In this document: positions 46,482 through 55,742 of the stretch, in pieces | Numbering within the stretch: position 1 is the first letter of the stretch | Layout: every line of letters begins with the position of its first letter | Source of the DNA: JBCDGZ01 sp038750655 | GTDB lineage: Bacteria > Bacteroidota > Bacteroidia > Chitinophagales > Saprospiraceae | Direction: 5' to 3' | NCBI GenBank assembly: GCA_038750655.1 | Contig: JBCDGZ010000006.1 | Location: 25,005 to 89,004 of the forward strand | Length of the DNA: 64,000 bases | Notes under the pieces: generated by a model | Databases searched by the model: none | Seen by the model: only the letters and a program-made list of their open reading frames with translations | What the model was told of the DNA's origin: nothing | Translations under genes and position numbers: made by a program

Positions 46482-47219
46482 ATGGCAGCAACAGCTAACA
46501 ACAGAATCCTTTTAGTAGAAGATGATCAGAACTTTGGAGATGTCTTGCGCTCTTATCTCGAAATGCACGATTATAACGTGACACTGGCCACAGATGGGGA
46601 AGCGGGCTTAAATAGCTTTAATAAGGGAGAATTTGACCTGTGTATCTTTGATGTAATGATGCCCAAGAAAGATGGATTTAGTCTCGCCAAAGAGATTCGG
46701 GAAAAGGATAAGGATACACCGATTATATTTTTAACGGCCAAGACGATGAAGGAAGATGTATTGAAAGGATTTAAGATTGGTGCGGATGATTATATTTCTA
46801 AACCGTTTAATTCTGAAGAGCTGCTTTATCGCATTCAGGCTATCCTAAAGAGGAGTCAGGATAAGGCTGATCCTCGCGAAGAAGTCAAAGAATTCCATAT
46901 CGGTAAATACCATTTTAACTTCCCACTACGTATTCTCACTTATGATGGGGTAGTGGAAGAGGGGGAGGACGAAAAAGCGAAGCTTTCTCCCAAGGAGGCG
47001 CAGCTACTGCGCATGTTCTGTATGTACATGAATGACATTCTGCCTCGTTCAGAAGCGTTGACCAAGATATGGGGAGAAGATAATTATTTTACTGCTCGCA
47101 GTATGGATGTCTTTGTAACCAAGCTCCGCAAATACCTCAAGCGCGATAGCAATATCGAAATTGTAAATATCCACGGCAATGGTTTCCAATTGTTGGTACG
47201 TAGTGGAGAAGAAGTGTAG
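46482..47219 (+). CDS. OmpR-family response regulator, RprY-like
   Basis: A 245-residue two-domain regulator. The receiver domain has the acidic pair in VEDD (D14/D15 area), phospho-acceptor D57 in CIFDVMMPKKDG, T85 in FLTAK and K107 in SKPF. The C-terminal winged helix (LSPKEAQLLRMFC, then SMDVFVTKLRKYLK and IHGNGFQLL) binds DNA. MMPKKDGF and GFKIGADDYI match RprY of Bacteroides closely. It is partnered with the kinase gene just upstream. The 115-bp gap between them is larger than usual for a cotranscribed pair, and the gene ends in a strong bidirectional terminator. Confidence 0.94.
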   Translation: MAATANNRILLVEDDQNFGDVLRSYLEMHDYNVTLATDGEAGLNSFNKGEFDLCIFDVMMPKKDGFSLAKEIREKDKDTPIIFLTAKTMKEDVLKGFKIGADDYISKPFNSEELLYRIQAILKRSQDKADPREEVKEFHIGKYHFNFPLRILTYDGVVEEGEDEKAKLSPKEAQLLRMFCMYMNDILPRSEALTKIWGEDNYFTARSMDVFVTKLRKYLKRDSNIEIVNIHGNGFQLLVRSGEEV

Positions 47220-47237
47220 CCGAGGTATTGAATAACT

Positions 47238-47272
47238 AAAAAGGGCCTTGCGACTGTCGCAAGGCCCTTTTT
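47238..47272. terminator. Bidirectional terminator between the response regulator and ftsH
   Basis: AAAAAGGGCCTTGCGA (47238-47253) pairs perfectly with TCGCAAGGCCCTTTTT (47257-47272) around a three-base loop. With A-runs and T-runs on both sides it works for both convergent genes. Confidence 0.93.
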
Positions 47273-47295
47273 AATTTATCGACTATCTTTCCTTA

Positions 47296-49296
47296 TTAAT
47301 CTATTTCCGAAGGCTCTGTCTGTCCCGAAGAGGCTGCACCACCCGCAATATCCTCATCCTCATCATCGCTAGGCTCCTCCACCTTAGCCTTCAAATCAGC
47401 CGGGCGAGGACCAATCAAACGTTCTACATCTGACCGCAACAGCACCTCATTCTCTAACAGCGCATTGGCCAGAATCTCCAGCTCATTGCGCATGTCGCGC
47501 AGCAGACGCTGCGCTCGCTTATACTGCGATTCGACTAGCTTGCGCACTTCATCATCAATCAAAGTAGCAGTATCATCAGAATAAGGCTTGCTGAACTGAT
47601 CCTGCTGCATGCCGTAGAAGGACACATTGCCTACATTATTGTTCATACCATAAATGGCGATCATACTGTAGGCCATCTTGGTAATTTGATCCAGGTCGCT
47701 CTGTGCTCCGGTAGATATTTTTCCAAAAACCACCTCTTCCGCTGCACGGCCGCCGAATGTCATACACATCCGGTCCAGCAACTGCTCCGTACGTGTGATG
47801 TACTCCTCCTTGGGCAAGTATTGGGCATAGCCCAGCGTACCGATACCCCGAGGAACGATCGTTACTTTCACCAGCGGCGAAGCATGCTCCAGGAACCAGC
47901 CACAAATGGCGTGGCCTGCTTCGTGATAAGCGATGATTTTCTTTTCCTCAGGAGAGATGATCTTATTTTTCTTCTCTAGACCACCAATGACGCGATCCAG
48001 GGCGTAGTTGAAATCATCCAGGTCGACCTCCCGTTTATTGCGGCGTGCGGCGATCAGGGCAGCCTCATTACAAATGTTGGCGATGTCTGCTCCCGCAAAA
48101 CCTGGGGTCATTTCCGCCAGTACTTCGGCCTTAATATCTGGTCCGTACTTAATATTCTTAAGGTGCACTCTGAAAATAGCCTCACGGCCTTTCAGGTCTG
48201 GGCGATCAATACCGATCTGGCGGTCGAAGCGGCCCGGGCGGAGCAGGGCGTTGTCCAGAACATCCGGGCGGTTGGTGGCTGCCATAAGGATAACCCCTTT
48301 GTCTGTACTAAAACCATCCATCTCGACCAGCAATTGGTTGAGGGTGTTTTCGCGCTCGTCGTTGCCGCCTTGCAAAGAGCCACGGCCTCTAGCCCGTCCG
48401 ATGGCATCGATCTCATCGATAAAGACGATACAAGGTGCTTTTTCGCGGGCCTGCTTGAAAAGGTCTCTGACCCTTGAGGCACCTACACCGACAAACATCT
48501 CGACGAAGTCGGAGCCGGAGATGGAGAAAAAGGGCACACCTGCTTCTCCTGCGACCGCTTTAGCCAGTAGGGTCTTACCCGTTCCCGGAGGGCCTACCAG
48601 CAGAACACCTTTGGGGATTTTACCCCCCAAAGCAGTATATTTTTTAGGATTCTTCAGAAAGTCAACGACTTCCATCACTTCCTCCTTCGCTTCATCAAGC
48701 CCCGCAACATTTTCGAAAGTCACAGAAACCTTGGCATTATTATCAAAAAGCGTCGCCTTAGATTTACCGATATTGAAAATCTGTGCGCCAGGGCCTCCGC
48801 CAGCACCACTTACTCGTCGCATAATGAATACCCAGATGATGATAATGATAATAATTGGGAGTACCCAGCCCAGAATAGGGGCTAACCAGTTGGTTCGGGT
48901 CTCATAATTGGGATAAATCCAATCTGCCTGCTCGACATCTTCCTGTGCACGTTCTAGTTTGGCCTCAAAGCTTTCTACAGAGCCGATCTCGAATTTGTAG
49001 TGAGGGCGGGGAGCACCAAGTGAGCTTTGATTAGCGTCCGTGTACTCTGATTTTTCGAGACGATCACTCTTGATATATACATGAGCGGTTTCTTTATTGA
49101 TGACGTCCAATTCCTGAACGTCTCCCGCTCGCAACATACGCTCGAAACGGCCCCATTCGATGGGCTGCTTGCTGGTGTTGGATAAACTATAGAAGTTTAG
49201 GGCCAGCAATAAAAGAGCAACCAGTCCATAAATCCAATAAGAATTGAATTTGGGCGTGTTACTAGGTTGAGAATCTCTATTATTCCTACTTTCCAT
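47296..49296 (-). CDS. ftsH: ATP-dependent zinc metalloprotease FtsH
   Basis: A 666-residue membrane AAA protease. ATG 49296 is used instead of the in-frame TTG 49299. Two membrane segments at ~20-38 and ~138-159 flank a periplasmic domain. The AAA module has Walker A GPPGTGKT (235-242), Walker B VFIDEID (291-297) and the arginine-finger region LLRPGRFDR; the zinc site is HEAGH (458-462). FtsH degrades misfolded membrane proteins and short-lived regulators. The C-terminus is acidic (SDDEDEDIAGG). rsfS lies upstream on the same strand, separated by 111 bp; this rsfS-ftsH order, with birA divergent, recurs in Bacteroidota. Confidence 0.97.
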   Translation of the reverse strand: MESRNNRDSQPSNTPKFNSYWIYGLVALLLLALNFYSLSNTSKQPIEWGRFERMLRAGDVQELDVINKETAHVYIKSDRLEKSEYTDANQSSLGAPRPHYKFEIGSVESFEAKLERAQEDVEQADWIYPNYETRTNWLAPILGWVLPIIIIIIIWVFIMRRVSGAGGGPGAQIFNIGKSKATLFDNNAKVSVTFENVAGLDEAKEEVMEVVDFLKNPKKYTALGGKIPKGVLLVGPPGTGKTLLAKAVAGEAGVPFFSISGSDFVEMFVGVGASRVRDLFKQAREKAPCIVFIDEIDAIGRARGRGSLQGGNDERENTLNQLLVEMDGFSTDKGVILMAATNRPDVLDNALLRPGRFDRQIGIDRPDLKGREAIFRVHLKNIKYGPDIKAEVLAEMTPGFAGADIANICNEAALIAARRNKREVDLDDFNYALDRVIGGLEKKNKIISPEEKKIIAYHEAGHAICGWFLEHASPLVKVTIVPRGIGTLGYAQYLPKEEYITRTEQLLDRMCMTFGGRAAEEVVFGKISTGAQSDLDQITKMAYSMIAIYGMNNNVGNVSFYGMQQDQFSKPYSDDTATLIDDEVRKLVESQYKRAQRLLRDMRNELEILANALLENEVLLRSDVERLIGPRPADLKAKVEEPSDDEDEDIAGGAASSGQTEPSEID

Positions 49297-49407
49297 CAAT
49301 TTTCTTTATGAATTAAATTATTGCTTTCGTAGCATTTGTCTATAAAACGGGAAACTGCCCGAAACGTTTTGCAGAATCGACAGAACTGCGATTTTATTAC
49401 GATAAAA

Positions 49408-49794
49408 CTACAAATTCTGGTATTCTGTGAAAATAGCGTCTCCCCAGAGGTCTTCTAGTTCGTAGAATTGTCGGGTATCTCTATAAAAGACATGTACAAC
49501 AGTATGGAAATAGTCCAACAGAATCCATTGCGCATTTCTTTGACCTTCGAAGTGTTGCGGCAGGGTTGCTGCTTCGGACTTCAGGCGTCGGTATACGCTA
49601 TCGGCGATGGCCTTAACCTGTGTGTTTGAATCTCCCTCACAAATGATAAAAAAGTCTGTTGGCGAATCATCCAAATGGCGGAGGTCCAACTTCAGGATAT
49701 TCTTTCCTTTGATGTCTTGAATACTGTCAACAATCAGATCATTCAGCTCCTCAATGGATAGTTCTTGTTCCTGGGTTTCTTTTTGTAAGTTCAA
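49408..49794 (-). CDS. rsfS: Ribosome silencing factor RsfS
   Basis: A 128-residue RsfS/Iojap protein. Conserved blocks are IKGKNILKLDLRHL, TDFFIICEGDSNTQVKAIAD and AQWILLDYFHTVVHVFYRDTR, shortened here. It binds ribosomal protein uL14 and blocks subunit joining when nutrients are short. The only reasonable start in frame is TTG at 49794; no ATG is available before the family block. It diverges from birA across a 90-bp spacer and precedes ftsH. Confidence 0.95.
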   Translation of the reverse strand: MNLQKETQEQELSIEELNDLIVDSIQDIKGKNILKLDLRHLDDSPTDFFIICEGDSNTQVKAIADSVYRRLKSEAATLPQHFEGQRNAQWILLDYFHTVVHVFYRDTRQFYELEDLWGDAIFTEYQNL

Positions 49795-49884
49795 ATGTTG
49801 TTTTTTATTAATTTTGTCAGATAAGGAGATTTTGAGTACAGTTGGGATTTAACTAAATATGTAAAGATAATAAAATATAATGGC

Positions 49885-50649
49885 TTGCATACAATAGGAA
49901 ACACCGTTTTTGTTGGAAAAGTTTTGATGCATTTTCCTTTTCTGGGTTCCACAAATAGCTATGCTATTGAACTGGCATCAAAAAGTAATCCAAGTGAGGG
50001 AACTGTCATTTCGACGTATAATCAGCAGCAGGGTAGGGGACAAATCGGCAGTCGCTGGCACGGCCAGCCCGACAAAAATATCACTTTGAGCGTCATCTTG
50101 CATCCCCGCTTTTTGCCCATCCGAAAGCAATTCTTGCTGAGTCAAGCGGTATCGCTAGCGGTCTATGATTTCATCAGTGCCCCCCTGGATCGGACTGTGA
50201 AAATCAAATGGCCGAATGATGTCTACGTCGAGGACCGCAAAATCGCAGGGATTCTCATCCAAAATACCCTGCTCTCCAATCAGCTGCACACCAGTGTGGT
50301 AGGGCTGGGCATTAATGTCAATCAGCTGGATTTTCCGGCAGACCTTCCCAAGGCCACTTCACTAGCCCTGGAATCGGATCAGCGGCAGTATGTGCTGGAC
50401 GATATGGTCGTGCGGCTCTGTCAGTCCCTGGAGAGGCGATATTTGCAGCTGCGCAGAGGAGAGGAAAAGGCTTTACAGCAGGATTATTTGCATCGGCTTT
50501 ATCAATTTATGCAAGAAGGCCTGTATGCGCGGGCCGATGGTGAGGTATTTAGCGGTCGGATTACGGGGGTGAGTGATAGCGGCAAACTGTTGGTTGATCA
50601 TAAACAAGGGCAGGAGGCCTTTGACATCAAAGAACTCCGCTATCTTTAA
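49885..50649 (+). CDS. birA: Biotin-[acetyl-CoA carboxylase] ligase without DNA-binding domain
   Basis: A 254-residue class I biotin ligase; the N-terminal winged helix of E. coli BirA is missing, so it should modify carboxylase but not repress transcription. The ATP/biotin site is GRGQIGSRW (50-58), followed by KWPND (108-112) and RKIAGIL (118-124). The C-terminal SH3-like part (GRITGVSDSGKLLV) closes the protein. It attaches biotin to the carrier lysine of acetyl-CoA carboxylase. No in-frame ATG precedes the conserved NTVFVGKVL block, so TTG 49885 is used; ATG 49927 would remove it. Divergent from rsfS. Confidence 0.95.
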   Translation: MHTIGNTVFVGKVLMHFPFLGSTNSYAIELASKSNPSEGTVISTYNQQQGRGQIGSRWHGQPDKNITLSVILHPRFLPIRKQFLLSQAVSLAVYDFISAPLDRTVKIKWPNDVYVEDRKIAGILIQNTLLSNQLHTSVVGLGINVNQLDFPADLPKATSLALESDQRQYVLDDMVVRLCQSLERRYLQLRRGEEKALQQDYLHRLYQFMQEGLYARADGEVFSGRITGVSDSGKLLVDHKQGQEAFDIKELRYL

Positions 50650-50708
50650 AACAATCCTCCCTTTTACTTGTCTAATCAATTGAGAATTTCGAAGCTCAAC
50701 AATACTTC

Positions 50709-51950
50709 ATGCTAGCAAAGATTATCACCATTGGCGACGAACTACTGATCGGCCAGGTCGTTGATACCAATTCGGCCTGGATGGCCCAGCAGTTGAACCT
50801 GCAGGGAATAAGAATTGACGACATCATCAGCATTAGCGATACCCACGCCGCTATTACACAGGCCGTAGACAGGGCGCTGCAAACGGCTGATCTGGTCCTG
50901 ATAACCGGAGGGCTAGGGCCGACTAAGGACGATATTACCAAAAAAGCACTGGCGGACTACTTTGGCGTTGGGATGGAATTCCACACTCCGACCTACGAGC
51001 GCATTCTTCGCCTCTTCGAGCGCTGGGGGCGCGAACCCACCGAAGCGCACCGTGATCAATGCTTCATGCCCGCCAATATCCAAATATTACCCAATAAAAA
51101 AGGCACTGCCCCGGGGATGTGGTTCGAACACAACAAAAAAGTGCTGGTGTCTATGCCCGGTGTACCGAGGGAGATGAAGTACCTCATGGAATACGAGGTG
51201 CTGCCCCGTCTGGACGAGCATTTCCCCAAACTTCCCATCCACCATCGCACCATCCTCACCGTTGGCGACGGCGAATCCCGGATTGCCAAGAGAATCGAGT
51301 CCGTTGAGGAGAACCTACCCGAAGGGCTCAAGCTGGCTTTCTTGCCGGGACTGGGCCAAGTTCGGCTCCGCCTTACCGCCATCGGCCACGATGAAGATCG
51401 GCTGAAACAAATGCTGGATGATCAAGTAAAAGCAATAGAAGCCTTAATCCCCGAACTGATCTACGGTTATGGTCAGCAGAAGCTAGAGGAGGTAGTGGGC
51501 CAAATGCTGCTGGACCGGCAAAAGAGCCTCTGTACGGCTGAGAGCTGCACGGGAGGCTATCTATCGCACAAACTGACCAGCATCCCCGGCTCTTCAGCCT
51601 ATTTCAAGGGGGGCGTCATCGCCTACGACAATGCGGTGAAGCAAAGCCAGCTCGCCGTAGCCGCCACCACCCTGGAAAGCGAAGGGGCTGTCAGCCAACA
51701 AACCGTAATAGAAATGGTCAAAGGAGCGTTAAGATTAATGGAGACGGATGTGGCCGTAGCCATTTCGGGCATCGCAGGCCCCGGTGGGGGCACACCAGAC
51801 AAGCCCGTTGGTACCATCTGGCTGGCCGTTGGCGACGCTCGAGAGGTGAAAACCCAGAAATTACAGCTCGGGAAAGATCGCCTGGGAAATATTCAATATA
51901 CCAGCGTTCAGGCTTTGAATATGATTAGAAAATTTTTATTAGCGCAATAA
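50709..51950 (+). CDS. cinA: CinA-family protein with MoCF-like and nicotinamide-nucleotide amidase domains
   Basis: A 413-residue two-domain protein. The N-terminal MoCF-like domain opens with MLAKIITIGDELLIGQVVDT and has ITGGLGPTKDD; it corresponds to the ADP-ribose/NMN-related pyrophosphatase of some CinA proteins. The C-terminal PncC-type amidase begins around residue 265 with CTAESCTGGYLS and continues with AISGIAGPGGGT. It recycles deamidated pyridine nucleotides; the older name refers to competence induction. Its ATG is 59 bp after birA. A promoter box for the next gene begins 7 bp after its stop codon. Confidence 0.95.
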   Translation: MLAKIITIGDELLIGQVVDTNSAWMAQQLNLQGIRIDDIISISDTHAAITQAVDRALQTADLVLITGGLGPTKDDITKKALADYFGVGMEFHTPTYERILRLFERWGREPTEAHRDQCFMPANIQILPNKKGTAPGMWFEHNKKVLVSMPGVPREMKYLMEYEVLPRLDEHFPKLPIHHRTILTVGDGESRIAKRIESVEENLPEGLKLAFLPGLGQVRLRLTAIGHDEDRLKQMLDDQVKAIEALIPELIYGYGQQKLEEVVGQMLLDRQKSLCTAESCTGGYLSHKLTSIPGSSAYFKGGVIAYDNAVKQSQLAVAATTLESEGAVSQQTVIEMVKGALRLMETDVAVAISGIAGPGGGTPDKPVGTIWLAVGDAREVKTQKLQLGKDRLGNIQYTSVQALNMIRKFLLAQ

Positions 51951-51956
51951 AACACG

Positions 51957-51964
51957 TAATTTTG
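51957..51964 (+). promoter_or_regulatory. Consensus -7 box for the E2 gene
   Basis: TAATTTTG is an exact TAnnTTTG, giving an ~80-nt leader before ATG 52047. Within that leader GCCCT (52002-52006) and AGGGC (52011-52015) form a small hairpin with a GAAA loop. Confidence 0.5.
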
Positions 51965-52046
51965 TGTGCTTTTTAAAGCGAGCCTTTTAACCAAATTCTA
52001 AGCCCTGAAAAGGGCCCTAATCAAACCAAATAATTTAAACTATTCT

Positions 52047-53390
52047 ATGGCACAAGTCGAACTGATTATGCCCAAGATGGGAGAGAGTATCATGGAAGCC
52101 ACCATCCTGAAGTGGGTGAAGCAGGTTGGAGATGCAGTAGAGGTGGATGAAACCATTCTCGAGATTGCGACGGATAAGGTGGATTCAGAGGTGCCCTCAC
52201 CCGTAGCCGGAACCATTGCCAGCATCAACTACAAGGAGGATGATGTGGTGGAAATCGGTAAAGTCATCGCCATCATCGCTACCGAAGGAGAAAGCGTAGA
52301 CGTCAGCCCTAGCCCTAGTGTGGAATCGCAGCCTGCGGCTTCTCCTAATGGCCACGCTCCTGCCAAGGTAGAGCAGCCTGTAGCGGTAGCTACGCCTGTT
52401 GCTGTCCCTGCTGCGGCCGTCGTCTCTGCGCCCGCCGCGGATCGCTTTTACTCCCCGCTGGTGAAAAATATTGCCAAAAAGGAGAACATCGGAATGGCGG
52501 AGCTGAACAGCGTACCAGGAACGGGGCAAAATGGCCGAGTAACCAAGAAAGATATTCTAGCCTATGTGGCTAACCGTGGAACGGCCCCTGTGCAACCCGT
52601 GGCTCCCGCGCCAACGGTGACTGCGCCTGCTGTACCACCGGCCGCTCCGGCTCCAGTCAAAACAGCGAGCAGCGTAGGCGGAGATGTGGAGATTGTAGAA
52701 ATGGACCGTATGCGCCGTTTGATCGCCGATCATATGGTCAAGTCTAAGCACACCTCGCCTCACGTAACTTCCTTTGTCGAGGTCGATGTGACCAATATCG
52801 TGAACTGGCGCAATAGTATCAAAAAGGAATTCCAGCAAAAATATAAGGAAAAGATCACCTTTACACCTATCTTCATGGAAGCGGTGGTCAAGGGACTGCG
52901 AGACTTTCCAATGGTGAATGTTTCTGTAGAAGGAACCAGTATCTTGGTAAAAAAGAACATCAATGTTGGAATGGCCACGGCGCTTCCCAGCGGCAATTTG
53001 ATTGTTCCGGTGATCAAAAATACCGATCACCTCAATTTGATTGGCTTGACCAGAGCGGTCAATGATCTTGCTGGACGTGCTCGTAGCAATAAATTGAAGC
53101 CCGAAGAAATTCAGGATGGTACCTTCACCCTGACTAATGTAGGCACCTTTGGCAATGTGATGGGCACCCCAATTATCAATCAACCTCAGGTAGCCATTAT
53201 GGCTGTCGGAGCTATCCGTAAAAAACCAGCAGTTATCGAAACAGAATACGGTGATGTCATTGCCATCCGCCATATGATGTTCCTTTCACTGTCTTATGAT
53301 CATCGCGTGGTCGATGGTTTCCTCGGTGGGTCCTTCCTGCGTCGCGTTGGCGACTACCTTGAGGCTTTTGATGTCAAACAGACTATCTGA
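52047..53390 (+). CDS. Dihydrolipoamide acyltransferase, E2 component of a 2-oxoacid dehydrogenase complex
   Basis: A 447-residue E2 enzyme with one lipoyl domain (lipoylated K44 in ATDKVDSEVPS), a Pro/Ala-rich linker, a peripheral-subunit binding domain (~132-172, SPLVKNIAKKENI) and a second linker. The catalytic domain contains SYDHRVVDG with active H419 and D423. The MPKMGESIMEATILKW start is the type found in branched-chain and pyruvate E2 proteins of Bacteroidota. It transfers the acyl group from E1 to CoA. No E1 or E3 gene is beside it, so branched-chain or pyruvate specificity cannot be decided here. The next gene starts 62 bp downstream. Confidence 0.93.
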   Translation: MAQVELIMPKMGESIMEATILKWVKQVGDAVEVDETILEIATDKVDSEVPSPVAGTIASINYKEDDVVEIGKVIAIIATEGESVDVSPSPSVESQPAASPNGHAPAKVEQPVAVATPVAVPAAAVVSAPAADRFYSPLVKNIAKKENIGMAELNSVPGTGQNGRVTKKDILAYVANRGTAPVQPVAPAPTVTAPAVPPAAPAPVKTASSVGGDVEIVEMDRMRRLIADHMVKSKHTSPHVTSFVEVDVTNIVNWRNSIKKEFQQKYKEKITFTPIFMEAVVKGLRDFPMVNVSVEGTSILVKKNINVGMATALPSGNLIVPVIKNTDHLNLIGLTRAVNDLAGRARSNKLKPEEIQDGTFTLTNVGTFGNVMGTPIINQPQVAIMAVGAIRKKPAVIETEYGDVIAIRHMMFLSLSYDHRVVDGFLGGSFLRRVGDYLEAFDVKQTI

Positions 53391-53452
53391 GAACAGCCGC
53401 AATTTGCTGTCGGTCCTAAGGGGCCGCCCGTTTGACAAAATGAAATTGGAAA

Positions 53453-55654
53453 ATGATGAATTACAAGCATTGCTTTCTGGCAATACTGCTGTGTCTGTTG
53501 GTGCAACCAGCCTTTACGCAGGACTCTGCCAAAAAGCTCAAGAGCGAAGGATTCAAGTATTTTGAGAATGAAAAATACCACGAAGCCCTCAACCTCTTGC
53601 TCAAGTATCAACGCCTCAAGCAAAATGATCTCGGTGCCCGTTTCCGAATTGGCATCTGCTATTATTTTACCAATGATGTTGCCCAGTCCAAGCGCTACCT
53701 CAGTTATGTAATTGAAAATGATCGAAAGGTCAACCCACAAGCCTACTATTACATGGGCCGCAACTTGCACGCCGAGAATAAATTCAAGGCGGCCATCAAA
53801 TTCTACAAACTCTACCTACGCAATACCAAGTCCTCCAATAAGGACCGCCGCAGTGTCAAGGATGCCATCCGGCGCTGTGCCACCGGCCTCAAGGTAGCTG
53901 GGCAGCCCGAGCTGGCCATCGTCGAAAACCTGGGAGAAAAAGTCAATGATATTGGCGATGATTTTGCTCCGCTGTTGAGCCCTAATTTTGATAATAAACT
54001 TTACTTCTCTTCCTCGCGCCGGGGCAACCTGGGTGGCCTTCGCAATAAAGAGGGCCTGCGGGATGACAAGTACGGAAATTACAATACGGACATTTTTTCT
54101 ACGGTTGTGATCAACGGGGAGTGGACCGCCACTACACCTCTAAACTCCTTGCTGAATAGTCCTCGTCATGATGTGGTATTGGATTTTAATGAGGCGGGTA
54201 GTGTCATGTTCTTTTTGAAAAGTGGCAATCTATACAGCGGAGAAATTTATGTAGACACCTTCAAATCAGAGGGGGATGAGATTCCACTGTACCCTCCTCG
54301 ATTCGTCAGTCCGATGATCAGCGAAGATGGCGACGGTACACCCTTTCTTTTTGGGGATACCTTGCTGATTTTTTCTAGTGATCGGAAAGGCGGCTATGGG
54401 GGTCGGGATTTGTACATCAGCACTTATCGGAACGGCCTATGGATGGCTGCCCAAAATCTGGGACCTACGATTAATTCGGCTTATGATGAAAAGACGCCCT
54501 TTTTGAGTAAGGATGGCCGCACCTTGTATTTTAGTTCAAATAGCCGGGCCAGCCTGGGGGGCTTTGATGTTTTTAAGTCTCGCTTTGATGATGGTACCCG
54601 GCAATGGAATACGCCGATGAATTTGGGTTTGCCGATCAATTCTTCGGCAGATGATGCCTATTTCCGATTGTCGAAGAATGGCCAGCGGGCTTACTATTCT
54701 TCCAGTCGTAAGGAAGGCTACGGCCGTCGGGATTTGTACGTTGCCTATTTTAAGGCCGCGCAAAACGAGCAATTGTATACCAGCATGCCTAGCGTCTTCA
54801 CCGATCTTTTGAATCTGCCGCAGCAGGGCGTGGCTGTCAACCCAGAGCAAATCCCTCCTGCGACGACCTTGCCTCCTCCGCCTGTTTATACGGCCGATCA
54901 AATTGAAAAAGTCAGCTTCCAGCCCTTATACTACCGAGAAGACGACCGCATTTTGACTTCCGCTAATATCAACCAACTCAATAAGGTTGCGAAGTTGCTC
55001 AAACGCTATCCTCCGCTTAGGGTGGTCCTGTCTTGCAATTCTTCTTACTACGAAGGGCCTCGGCAGTTCGATCTGTACTTTTCCATCAAGCGGGCCGAAA
55101 AAGCTGCGGAGTACCTGATGGACAATGGAGTGCTGCCCAACAAAATACATATCAAAGGAGTGGGGAATAACTATCCGTTGGCGAAGGCCGAGACGGAGCA
55201 GGGTCCTAATCCACTGGCCAAGAAATATAATCGTCGCATCGATATGGACATCACCAATACCGCAGGCTTGCCGGTCGAGGTGACCGCCAAAATGCCCAAC
55301 GTTGGCGGCTTCACTGATGATCGGGGGATCTTCTATCGCAAGGCGGTAATGGGGCTTTCCTACCAGGTGCAGATTGCTTCACTCAAGCAAATGTACAACA
55401 GCGATTTGTTCATCTCTTACTCCGATCCCACAGTCGAACGAACGATGGATAATGACACGTACCGCTACCTCGTAGGCTTATATAAGACCTTTTCTTCGGC
55501 TGATCAACTCAAGGGAGAGCTGCAACGTCGAGGCTTGTCCGATGCTTTTGTGGTGCCCTATCTGGATGGCCGCCGGCTGAGTCGATTAGAAGCCCAGCAA
55601 TTGATTAATGAGTATCCTGATTTGTCTGATTTTCTGCTTCGGACTGCCCAGTAA
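53453..55654 (+). CDS. OmpA-family envelope protein with TPR, PD40 beta-propeller and SPOR-like C-terminal region
   Basis: A 733-residue exported protein (signal MMNYKHCFLAILLCLLVQPAF). TPR-type helices occupy ~25-140 (EGFKYFENEKYHEALNLLLK), followed by PD40 propeller repeats such as NKLYFSSSRRGNLGG, LLIFSSDRKGGYGGRDLYIS and AYYSSSRKEGYGRRDLYVA. An OmpA-like peptidoglycan-binding domain at ~495-600 has LNKVAKLLKRYP and NRRIDM. The last ~100 residues begin YQVQIASLKQMYNSD and read as a SPOR-like fold. The order resembles the T9SS accessory protein PorE but has a SPOR-like tail and no carboxypeptidase-type domain before OmpA. A role in anchoring envelope machinery to peptidoglycan is inferred. 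Confidence 0.85.
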   Translation: MMNYKHCFLAILLCLLVQPAFTQDSAKKLKSEGFKYFENEKYHEALNLLLKYQRLKQNDLGARFRIGICYYFTNDVAQSKRYLSYVIENDRKVNPQAYYYMGRNLHAENKFKAAIKFYKLYLRNTKSSNKDRRSVKDAIRRCATGLKVAGQPELAIVENLGEKVNDIGDDFAPLLSPNFDNKLYFSSSRRGNLGGLRNKEGLRDDKYGNYNTDIFSTVVINGEWTATTPLNSLLNSPRHDVVLDFNEAGSVMFFLKSGNLYSGEIYVDTFKSEGDEIPLYPPRFVSPMISEDGDGTPFLFGDTLLIFSSDRKGGYGGRDLYISTYRNGLWMAAQNLGPTINSAYDEKTPFLSKDGRTLYFSSNSRASLGGFDVFKSRFDDGTRQWNTPMNLGLPINSSADDAYFRLSKNGQRAYYSSSRKEGYGRRDLYVAYFKAAQNEQLYTSMPSVFTDLLNLPQQGVAVNPEQIPPATTLPPPPVYTADQIEKVSFQPLYYREDDRILTSANINQLNKVAKLLKRYPPLRVVLSCNSSYYEGPRQFDLYFSIKRAEKAAEYLMDNGVLPNKIHIKGVGNNYPLAKAETEQGPNPLAKKYNRRIDMDITNTAGLPVEVTAKMPNVGGFTDDRGIFYRKAVMGLSYQVQIASLKQMYNSDLFISYSDPTVERTMDNDTYRYLVGLYKTFSSADQLKGELQRRGLSDAFVVPYLDGRRLSRLEAQQLINEYPDLSDFLLRTAQ

Positions 55655-55742
55655 GCCAAAGAATTAGGGCGGCAACATTTGAATTCCTTACATAAAAAGC
55701 CCATCTTAGCACTTCATTTCGTGATATAAATAGATAACTAGT

